A stretch of 64,000 nt of DNA from Spiroplasma poulsonii. Lineage in GTDB: Bacteria; Bacillota_I; Bacilli_A; Mycoplasmatales; Mycoplasmataceae. Both the position numbers and the translations under genes were made by a program. The notes under the pieces were generated by a model, which was given only the letters and a program-made list of their open reading frames with translations, searched no databases and was not told the origin of the DNA. The stretch spans positions 1,428,832 through 1,492,831 of the forward strand of contig NZ_CM020866.1 in NCBI RefSeq assembly GCF_009866525.1, read 5' to 3'. Shown piece by piece: positions 55,956 to 64,000 of this stretch; position 1 is the first letter of the stretch; each line of letters begins with the position of its first letter.

Positions 55956-56917
55956 TTAATCTACCAGTAATTTCACAACCATCTTACCTTGACCATTTTC
56001 AAACATAGTCTGAATTTTATCAATTAAGGCATTGCGATTATTTTGTAAGATTAATTTAATATCCTGATAAATCCCTTCATTTTTATTAAGTTTATTAATA
56101 ATTTCCGCATTAAAAATTAACTCATCATTTTTATTAAAAGGACGCTGATGCTTTCTTGGATAATCGTATAACGGTAAATATGCACATGATTTTAAATTAA
56201 TAATACTATCTAACCCTCTTTGCCGTAAAAGCTCGTTAATTGCAAGATATTGTTTTTCTGCTTTATGGTAAGGATGAGGGTTGCGATTACAATTTTGATC
56301 TTTTTCTCAATAAATATTCCATGCTGTTGAACGAGCTGATCAATTTTTTATTTCAATTGTCATAATATTTCGTTTGCTATTTTTATCAACACCCAATAAA
56401 GTAATATCAATTCGAGTTTGATTTTTTTGAATTCATTCAAAAACAATTAACACATCATCGGGCAATTTACTATCTGGTAATAAATTTTGAATAATTAATA
56501 AATTAAATTTTCAAGATTTTTGTTCTTCTTTACTAGGATTAAAATTGTTCATTTTACTTGCTCGTTGAATTAATTGTTCTTCAATTTTATCGATATTTTT
56601 TTAAAAATAATAAATTGTATAAATACAAAAAGCATTTAGTTTATCTGCTATTTCTCAATAATAATTTTTATTTTGAAGTTCTTGATTTAGCAATTTTTTC
56701 TTAGTAATAATAATTTGCTTTGAATCACGCGAACTAGTATTTTTAGGTTCACTTCAACCAAAATAAAAGATAAACCAAAAAACAACAATACCAGTAACAC
56801 CACCAAGGAGAAAAAAGACTGATGTTGCAAACAATCCTTCTTCTGTAACAAACATACTAATCCCAATAATAATTAATAAGATACTACCCAGCGCTAAAAA
56901 ACACTAGTTTTTTTCAT
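55956..56917 (-). pseudogene. Membrane-anchored PD-(D/E)xK-type nuclease, broken
   Basis: ATG 56917 (MKKTSVF) stops at once. One base away, a frame encodes two membrane helices (LGSILLIIIGISMF, FFLLGGVTGIVVFWFIF), a coiled segment and, after a TAA at 56601-56603, a domain with TRIDITLLG and IMTIEIKNWSARS, the D...ExK pattern of restriction-like nuclease domains as in NERD/DUF2075 proteins. Ends at 55956. The function would be DNA cleavage or binding at the membrane. Confidence 0.6.
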
Positions 56918-57082
56918 CTATATCACCTCAGATTTTAATTTTGATTTTGATTTGTTATTATAGTTTCAATTCATAGTTACGTTTGATATCTACTAGTATT
57001 ATAACAAGAAAAATACCAAATATTTTTGGGTTTAATTTAAAAAATCTAAAATATAAAAAATTAATAAAAAATCATTTTTTTC

Positions 57083-57111
57083 TTGCTTTTAAAGTTAAAA
57101 TTCGCTATTAT
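57083..57111 (+). promoter_or_regulatory. rpmB promoter
   Basis: TTGCTT, 17-nt spacer, TATTAT. AAGGAG ribosome site follows 21 nt later. Confidence 0.6.
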
Positions 57112-57143
57112 TTTATAGTATGTAGATATAAAGGAGTGAAATC

Positions 57144-57341
57144 ATGGCAAGAAAATGTGAAATTACTGGCAAAGGTGCTTTATCAGGTAATAAGCGTTCA
57201 CATGCGTTAAATGCAACTCGTCGTAAATGAAATGTTAATTTACAAAAAGTTCGCATTGTTGTTGATGGTAAAGTTAAAACATTACGAGTAGCAACAAGAA
57301 CTTTAAAAACATTAAAACGCAAAGGGCAAATTGCACAATAA
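57144..57341 (+). CDS. rpmB: 50S ribosomal protein L28
   Basis: 65 residues: [20 protein letters not shown], then [16 protein letters not shown] and [14 protein letters not shown], the normal short L28. UGA Trp in RRKW. AAGGAG ribosome site 7 nt upstream. Single gene with own promoter and terminator. Confidence 0.98.
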
Positions 57342-57371
57342 CAAAAACCAGGAAATATTTGAAAAATAATG

Positions 57372-57415
57372 AAAAAAAGTAAGGATAAATTTTAAAATTT
57401 ATCCTTACTTTTTTT
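57372..57415. terminator. rpmB terminator
   Basis: Long perfect stem AGTAAGGATAAATTTT / AAAATTTATCCTTACT with flanking A and T runs. Confidence 0.9.
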
Positions 57416-57449
57416 ATAAAATACGATAAAATTAAACTGGTATCTAAAT

Positions 57450-57534
57450 GCCCATGTGGCGGAATTGGCAGACGCAGTAGACTCAAAATCTACCGAAGAA
57501 ATTCGTATCGGTTCAAGCCCGATCATGGGTACCA
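57450..57534 (+). tRNA. tRNA-Leu (CAA)
   Basis: Acceptor GCCCATG/CATGGGT (terminal G-U), anticodon loop CTCAAAA, long variable arm, encoded CCA. Confidence 0.96.
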
Positions 57535-57552
57535 ATTTTAAAACAAAAAAAT

Positions 57553-57580
57553 AATCGGTAATATTTACCGATTTTTTATT
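57553..57580. terminator. Bidirectional terminator
   Basis: Stem AATCGGTAA / TTACCGATT followed by T run; serves tRNA-Leu (+) and thiN (-), overlapping the thiN stop codon. Confidence 0.85.
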
Positions 57581-58184
57581 TACTATAAATTGCAACAACT
57601 TGTCCGGATAAAACATTAACATTACCAGTGGCACTAACAAATTCATTGCTAATTGCATTAGCAGATAAGCCAACTAATGGTAAATCCTCAACATTATATT
57701 TTAAATTAGTAATTGTTACCGCCGCTGTTTGTAACGCAAATAATGAAAAATAACGATATTCTGGTTTTCTAATAACCTCATTCATTCCCGGTTGCAATAA
57801 ATAAGCATAAGTATGATCATTAATAAAAATAACATTATAACGATAAATAAAGTTAAGACAACTTAATTGCATATCAAAACGATGACCTTGGGCAATTAAA
57901 ATAATTTCAATTGGTTGGAGCTTTAATGCTTCTTGAATCGCAATTTCACCATCAATATAATCTTTAACTTGCGAAATTTCTAACACTACTTTGGCCTTGC
58001 TAGTAATAAGTGCTAATTCATCATCTTGTAAACTGTCTTGATCACAACACACTAAATCAATCTGATTAAAAGTTCTAATTAAATCTAAGCATCCCCGTTC
58101 AACGCCAATTTTGTAATAATCGTGGTATTGGTTTAAATCTAAGTTCGTTTCTGAACAAACAATTAACACTTTAGTTGGTTTCAT
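57576..58184 (-). CDS. thiN: Thiamine pyrophosphokinase
   Basis: Transfers pyrophosphate from ATP to thiamine. 202 residues with GVERGCLDLI,VCCDQDSL and IAIQEALK segments matching the TPK catalytic domain, and a C-terminal thiamine-binding beta domain. Overlaps rpe by 14 nt; last gene of prkC-rsgA-rpe-thiN, the same order as in many Firmicutes. Confidence 0.9.
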   Translation of the reverse strand: MKPTKVLIVCSETNLDLNQYHDYYKIGVERGCLDLIRTFNQIDLVCCDQDSLQDDELALITSKAKVVLEISQVKDYIDGEIAIQEALKLQPIEIILIAQGHRFDMQLSCLNFIYRYNVIFINDHTYAYLLQPGMNEVIRKPEYRYFSLFALQTAAVTITNLKYNVEDLPLVGLSANAISNEFVSATGNVNVLSGQVVAIYSK

Positions 58185-58851
58185 TAGCTAATAATCCTTG
58201 TAAACGTTCCGCTAAATCAGGGTGGTCAAATAAATAACTTCCCGCTACTAAGACATCAACCCCATAGTTCTTACAAATTAATCCTGTTTGTTCATTAATC
58301 CCCCCATCAACTTCAATTAAAGTTGGATACTGATGCTGATCAAGATATCCTCGTAACTCTTTAATTTTCTTTGCTGCCGCAGGAAGAAACTTTTGCCCCC
58401 CAAAACCAGGTTCAACAGTCATAATTAATACTAAATCTAATTGCGCAAGATATGGTAAAACTACTATTAATGGTGTTGCTGGCTTAAGCGCTAATCCTAT
58501 TTTTATTTTCAATTTTGTTCGTAATGCTAAAAATTCTGTTAGTTGTTCTGGGGTCAAAGCTTCATAATGTAAGGTGATTGATGAAGCCCCAGCTTTAACA
58601 AAGGGAACTAAATAACTTTCAACACTCCTATTTTTAATCTTAACCATTAAATGACAGTCAAGATGTAAATTACTTTCACTTCTAATATCTGCTAAAATTT
58701 TTGGTCCAAACGTTAGGTTCGGAACAAAATCCCCATCCATTACATCAAAATGAATTCATTCCGCTCCCGCTCTTGTAATGGCTGTTAAATCATCTTTTAA
58801 AGCTAAATAATTAGCACTTAAAACACTCGGAGCAACAAAATATTTTTTCAT
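58171..58851 (-). CDS. rpe: Ribulose-phosphate 3-epimerase
   Basis: 226 residues, TIM barrel of the pentose phosphate pathway. VAPSVLSANY, WIHFDVMDGDFVPNLTFGP, LDCHLMV, MTVEPGFGGQKF and LIEVDGGIN carry the metal and substrate residues. ATG 58851 preceded by AGAGG. 12 nt downstream of rsgA. Confidence 0.97.
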
Positions 58852-58863
58852 TATAACCTCTTT

Positions 58864-59733
58864 CTATTGTTCTTGCATAATTCGCACATAATCATTGTAA
58901 AAAAAGAGTGGAATTACTTTATCTTGGACTAATGCTTTTATTTTACAATGTGGTTCATGTAAGTGCAAACAAGTTCGAAACTTGCATTCATTGGCATACT
59001 GGGCAAAAAGATTATATGCTCTTGCTAATGATGCTTTTTGATAATCTCTTAAATCAAAAGTTGAAAAACCAGGCGTATCAGCAATCATTCCATCTAACAA
59101 TTCATATAAAGCACTCGTTGTTGTTGTATGTTTTCCTCGCCCTAATGCTTTTGAAATTTCTTGGGTTTTAATAACCTCATCTTGTAATAATGTATTTAAT
59201 GTTGATGATTTACCACTCCCTGTTTGACCAGTAAAAACCGAAATTTTATTTTGAAAAATTTGTTCAAATTGTTGTCAAGTTGCTTTATCATCAATTTTAT
59301 TACTAATAAAATAAACTTCATAGCCTAACTGGGAATACCAATTAAAATATTTTTGATAAAGCTCATCAGTTGTTATTAAGTCTTTTTTTGTAAAAACAAT
59401 CACTGGTTTTATCTCTTTATATTCAATAAACGCTAAATATTTATTTAATAAATATGAATTAAAGGTTGGTTCAACCATTGCTGTAATAATAATAACTTGA
59501 TCAACATTGGCAATTCGTGGGCGGTATAACTCATTTTTACGCGGCGCAATTTGATAAATAATTCCTTGCTTGTCATCTTGTTTTTCAAACTGAACATAGT
59601 CACCAACAACCGGATTAATTTCTTGGTGCCGAAAAATTCCTTTTGCTTTACAAACATAAATTTGGTGATCCTTATTATTTTTAACATAACAGAACTCACT
59701 AATAATTTGAACAATCATTCCTGTTTGATGCAT
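58864..59733 (-). CDS. rsgA: Ribosome small subunit GTPase RsgA
   Basis: 289 residues. An OB-fold N-terminus (MHQTGMIVQIISEF), then a circularly permuted GTPase with FTKKDL (G4) before GQTGSGKSSTLN (G1) and DTPGFS (G3), and a C-terminal zinc knuckle with CKFRTCLHLHEPHC. Helps mature the 30S subunit. The GTPase order is normal for the family. UGA Trp near residue 152. Confidence 0.96.
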
Positions 59734-59739
59734 ATAATT

Positions 59740-60753
59740 TTACCTCGGTAATAACAAGCAAAGGCATATCATTGCTGTTAAAAAAGCAACAATTAGAAAA
59801 ATTAATCAAAAAACAACCTTAATTTGTAAAAACCACGGATAAGAATAATAACGATTATGAACTTTCCCACGTTTACCTTTAACTTCAAGGTAATTACGTA
59901 ATTTTAATGGTTTATCATATTGATGCTCAGAATTTTCAACAGCTTGCAAACTAGCGTTAAATTCAGCAACCGTTTGAAACCGTTCGGTCGGGTCTTTAGC
60001 AATTGCCTTTAAAATTACATTTTCTAAACTTTGTGGTAACGCGGGGTTAATCGACCGAGGACGTAATGGTAATTCTTTGACATGTTTAACTGCCACAAAA
60101 GTTGGGTTTTTACCAACAAAGGGGGCCATTCCAACTGCTAATTCATACAACATAATTCCTAACGCATAAATATCGCTTCGCCGGCTCGCTGGTCTAGACT
60201 GGACAATTTCGGGAGCCATATATTTTGATGTTCCAATAATTTTACCTGATTCTAAATCTTCACTGTTTTCTAAAATTGCCACCCCAAAATCAGAAACTTT
60301 AATTTTGCCATCATATGAAATTAAGATGTTTTCTGGTTTAATATCACGGTGAATAATATCATTTTGGTGCGCTTCAGTAATTGCTAAATTAATTTCATCA
60401 AAAAAATATAACAGCTCTTTCACAGTACAAGGTCCTAGCGTTAACAACCGATCTTTTAAAGTATAACCTTTTACTAGTTCTAACACTAAACAATTACGAT
60501 CATAAGCTTCAAAAGACCCATAAACCTTAACAACATTTTTATGTGAAAATTGAGCAATAGAATTATATTCCTTATTAAAACGATCAACAGCTTCCTTATT
60601 TTTTGATAACGATAAAGTCATAATTTTAATTGCAACATATCGTTTTAATAACGTATCATATCCTTCAAAAACTTCAGCCATTCCCCCGTCGGCAATTTTA
60701 GCTAAAATCTGATAACGATTATATAACATAGTTCCAACTGTAATTTGTTCCAT
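59740..60753 (-). CDS. prkC: PrkC-type Ser/Thr protein kinase without PASTA domains
   Basis: 337 residues from ATG 60753 (MEQITVGTMLYNRYQILAKI). An upstream GTG at 60762 is possible. Kinase motifs are complete: GGMAEVFEG (P-loop), VAIKIM (Lys), IIHRDIKPENIL (catalytic loop), KVSDFGVA (DFG), GTSKYMAPE. The protein ends in one membrane helix (VVFWLIFLIVAFLTAMICLCLL) and has no extracellular PASTA repeats, which bind peptidoglycan in walled relatives and have no ligand here. Located next to the cognate phosphatase gene. Confidence 0.95.
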
Positions 60754-60821
60754 CTTCCGCACCCTTATTTTGAATTATCTTCAACTTGTAAACATAATAA
60801 CATAAAAACGAACAGAAGAAA

Positions 60822-60846
60822 AAAATAACAGAGTTTAATCTGTTAT
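60822..60846 (-). terminator. Terminator at the end of the phosphatase gene
   Basis: Stem AATAACAGA...CTGTTATT overlapping the prpC stop codon and followed on the minus strand by a T run. It separates prpC from prkC. Confidence 0.6.
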
Positions 60847-61596
60847 TTCAAAAATAATCCCAGTTAAATTATCCGTTGATAAATTTTCTAAGGCGCGGTC
60901 AATTAAAATTTTAACTTTATCATTTAATTTATTTGCTGATTTTAAACTATCAATAATATCACTTTCATCAACATAATCATGAATCCCATCTGTTGTTAAT
61001 AAATACTGTCCTTTAATATCTTCAATAACATATGTATCAATCTTTAAGGTTTTTGTTGGTCCTAAAGCACTTGTTAAAACTTTTCAAAAAGTATGCATGT
61101 TATACTGTTTTTTATATTGTCCTTGAAACTCTAGTTCTTGCTTTTCACGATATTCAGTTGAATTTTCCATATTTTGATCTGTTGTAATTTGATAAATTTT
61201 ATCATAATGTAATTTATACAACCGGGAATCACCAATGTTAATAACATATACTTTTTCATTTGCAATAAGAGCTGCTACAACAGTTGTCCCCATATCACTT
61301 GTATCAGGATAAATTTGAGCATAAGCAACCATTTCTTCTTGAATTGATAAGATTGTTTGGCGAAATCATTTATTAATTTCTTCATCTGTTAAATTATTAA
61401 AATTTGTTCGTTTAAAATGAGCAACTAAACTATCAACAGCCATTTTACTAGCCACTTCTCCGTGTTGATGACCTCCCATTCCATCGCAAACAATCGCAAT
61501 ATAATTATTAAAGCTGTTGTTTGCAAAATCAAAGTAGTCTTGATTACTACTCCGGTAAGCCCCAATATCTGTCTTGTATCCAAAGCGTATTTGCAT
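60835..61596 (-). CDS. prpC: PP2C-type Ser/Thr phosphatase (Stp/PrpC)
   Basis: 253 residues: [45 protein letters not shown] and [11 protein letters not shown] carry the metal-binding Asp residues of PPM phosphatases. Counteracts PrkC. Starts 3 nt before the rlmN stop, so cotranscribed with it. UGA Trp codons present. Confidence 0.95.
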
Positions 61597-61598
61597 AA

Positions 61599-62635
61599 TT
61601 ATTTTCTAATAATCCCTTCATTTTTGGCACGTAACTGCCCACAAGCAGCATCAATATCGTGCCCAAATTCACGACGAACAATACAATTAATTTTTTGCTG
61701 TTGTAATGTTTCAAAAAACTGGTTAATTTTAGTACTCCGTTGATAACCATTTTCAGCAACAGTATTGTAGGGAATTAAATTAACATAAGCATTCATTCCC
61801 CGAATTAATTTTGCTAATTCTAAGGCTGTTTCACGACTATCATTAACATCTTCAATTAAAATATATTCAAATGTAACCCGACGATTAGTTTGTTCAATAT
61901 AATATCGAACAACATCCATTAATTTTTCAACCGGATATGCTTTATTAATTGGCATCAATTGATTTCGAATTGTATTATTTGGCGCATGTAATGAAATTGC
62001 TAAGTTTACTTGTGTTTTTAAATCAGCAAATTGTATAATTTTCGGAATTAAACCACAAGTTGAAATTGTAATATGACGCACCCCAATTTGATAACCTTTT
62101 GAATCATTAATAATGTTAACGAAATTAATAACATTTTCAAAGTTATCTAATGGCTCACCAATCCCCATTACAACAATGTGACTAACACGTTCTCCTGTTG
62201 CTGCTAAATAACGATTAACCATCATTACTTGTTGAACAATTTCCGCTGTTGATAAATTTCGGGTTTTTTTAATAAGCCTGAAGCACAAAAGGTACAGGCC
62301 ATATTACAGCCAACTTGGGTGGTAACACAAACCGAATTACCATAACTTTGTGGCATTAATACCGTTTCAATTTTATAACCATCCGCTAATTCAAATAAAA
62401 ATTTAACGGTGCCATCTTTTGATTGCTGCTGCACCGCAATTTTTAACGGTTCAATTGTATAATGTTCTTGTAATTTGATGCGATCTGGCTTTGAAATATT
62501 TGTCATTTCATCAAAAGAATATATGTTTTTAACATATATTCAATCAAAGATTTGCTCTGCTAAATATTTTTTAAAACCATGAGCCACTAAATCTGATTGT
62601 AGTTCCTGTTTTGGATATTCAAAAATTGATGTCAT
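61599..62635 (-). pseudogene. rlmN: 23S rRNA/tRNA m2A methyltransferase RlmN, one-base frameshift
   Basis: Radical SAM enzyme methylating A2503 of 23S rRNA and A37 of some tRNAs. From ATG 62635 (MTSIFEYPKQELQ) the frame includes [13 protein letters not shown] (CxxxCxxC cluster site) and then breaks at an A7 run (about 62263-62269). The continuation [24 protein letters not shown], and C-terminal CGQLRAKN is one frame away; an eighth A would restore a 345-residue protein. Either a real inactivation or a homopolymer error. All catalytic residues, including the second conserved Cys, are otherwise present. Confidence 0.85.
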
Positions 62636-62700
62636 TATGTTCCACTCCACTTTTATATAATATAATTTTATCATAAAATTGGATTTGATAAAATAGACAA

Positions 62701-62733
62701 AAAAAACATTAATTAAAATTATTAATGTTTTTT
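62701..62733. terminator. Terminator between PTS gene and rlmN
   Basis: Stem AAAAACATTAAT / ATTAATGTTTTT. Lies directly past the PTS stop. Confidence 0.8.
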
Positions 62734-62738
62734 AAAAT

Positions 62739-64000
62739 TTATTTAGTTTTTGGACTTTGTCCATTTGGAATTGCTGCTGCTTGTTCCTTTCGCATTGCCG
62801 CTAATAATTCGCGCATATATGGTTTAATAACTTCTTGTTCACCACCATAGACAATTTGCACTGACTTACCACGAACAATCATCCCGGTACTTCCCCCTAA
62901 GGATTTAATCCCGTTCTGATCAACAACGCTACTATCAACAACTGTCACTCGTAAGCGTGACGCACATGAATCAACAGCAGTAATATTATTTGGTCCACCT
63001 AAAAATTCAATAATTTTGCGGGCTTTTTCACGTTTGGCCGCATCGCCTTTCGCTGGCACAGCACTAGCTTCACTACCACCTTGTTTTGCCTTAAAATCAG
63101 CTTTTGTGTATAGTTTTGCACTACCATCACGACCATGAATGCCAACTTTTCCGTATTTAATACAGAAGTAAAAGGCCGCAAAGTAAATTGCAATATATGG
63201 GATTACAACAACTAAAATTCAGTAGAAGTTTGTTCCTTTACCACCAACAAATGGAATGATTCCAAAGACAATAAAGTCAATAAATCCTCCTGACACCGTC
63301 ATCGAAGTATGAACATGTAATAATCCCATTAACATAAATGAAATTGCACATAATGGCATATGAACCCCATAGAATAATCACGGTGCAACAAATAAGAAGG
63401 TAAATTCAATTGGTTCTGTAATTCCTGTTAAGAAACAAGTAAAGGCTGCTGAAAAGTAAATCCCCATCACTTGTTTACGATTTTGTTTTGGAACACTAAA
63501 CCACATTGCCGCCGCGGCAGCTGGTAATCCAAACATCATAAATGGGAATTTTCCAGATTGGAATCGGCCAAGATTTAAGCCCATATGTTCTACCATTGTA
63601 AAGGTAATCTTTGGATCAGCAATAATTTTATACATAATCGTTTGATCTCCAACTGCTGAAATTGTTGAAGCATTTAATGATGATACTCAACTGTTAACAG
63701 CAACGATTGCATCAGCAGCACTAATTTTTGCCACATCAACACTAGCATCAATATAACCAGCAGCTTGTAGATCTTTTAAGAAAGCCATATAACTTAACGG
63801 GTCTTTCAAAACATTAGCAATTAAATCAGCCATACTCCCCCCCGCTTGTGTTCACCATAATGGTGAATAAAAAACGTGGTGTAGACCAAATGGTACTAAT
63901 GAACGTTCAAAAATTTCAAAAATTAACGAATCTAACCCAACAGGTAATTTTCCGGAGTTATTTCCAAATCAAGCTAAGCCTGTTCCAATTAAAGGTCAAA
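62739..64000 (-). CDS. ptsG: PTS glucose-type transporter subunit EIICB, partial at the window edge
   Basis: Membrane permease and phosphotransfer domain that imports and phosphorylates a hexose. The C-domain includes [13 protein letters not shown] and [33 protein letters not shown], and [16 protein letters not shown]. The B-domain includes [21 protein letters not shown], with the phosphorylated Cys. There is a linker with Lys/Ala-rich sequence. No EIIA is seen in this part. Substrate glucose is the best guess; related EIICBs transport N-acetylglucosamine or maltose. The start lies beyond position 64000. Confidence 0.88.

Overview
The window is AT-rich and many genes are readable only if UGA is translated as tryptophan (dnaE, thiI, pta, prkC, all phage genes), so it comes from a mollicute using genetic code 4. 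The lipoproteins with LxxC lipoboxes, the ten-tRNA cluster (Cys-Arg-Pro-Ala-Met-Ile2-Ser-fMet-Asp-Phe), ezrA, abundant insertion sequences and pseudogenes, and a ribosome-inactivating protein (RIP) toxin gene all point to Spiroplasma, most likely the citri/poulsonii group. The species cannot be fixed from this window.

Layout. 1-8.7 kb: remnant of a McrB/DUF3883-type restriction gene, enolase, trpS, a lipoprotein, a dead aldo-keto reductase, and a broken secreted-protein gene whose 3' end is hit by an IS5-family element. 8.9-24.9 kb: housekeeping block with an ornithine-racemase-like enzyme, rmuC, a lipoprotein, two small membrane-protein loci, ackA-pta, dnaE-cutC, thiI, ezrA and rpsD. 25-26.3 kb: a gene fragment and an IS30-type transposase. 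26.6-45.2 kb: a podovirus-like provirus. Its packaging and structural genes (terminases, portal, long tail protein, scaffold-like protein, major capsid, connector-like and membrane proteins) lie on +, and a recombination block (RecT, RuvC-like resolvase, small ORFs) lies on -. Between the tail and scaffold genes, on the opposite strand, sits a two-gene cargo cassette: a secreted RIP and a lipoprotein. The tail gene is broken by a frameshift and a second IS copy, so the provirus is probably defective. 44.5-45.0 kb is a non-coding, visibly GC-richer, hairpin-rich stretch inside the early operon.

45.5-50.3 kb: a dead lipoprotein gene, then nagB and nagA, with nagA split by a third IS copy. 51-52 kb: the tRNA cluster. 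52.1-57 kb: fakA-like and Asp23-like genes followed by degraded genes, including a Panacea (antitoxin-type) protein and a PD-(D/E)xK-like nuclease. 57.1-64 kb: rpmB, tRNA-Leu, thiN-rpe-rsgA-prkC, prpC-rlmN and a glucose-type PTS EIICB that runs off the edge.

The most notable system is the phage-borne RIP cassette: a secreted eukaryote-directed toxin carried as phage cargo, with a (TA)10 tract placed between its candidate -35 and -10 boxes. Second is a major capsid protein whose C-terminus looks like a spiralin domain. Third is the structured non-coding region in the phage early operon. Several genes are broken by single-base losses in A/T homopolymers. This could be real decay or sequencing error, and it affects how intact rlmN and other genes are judged.
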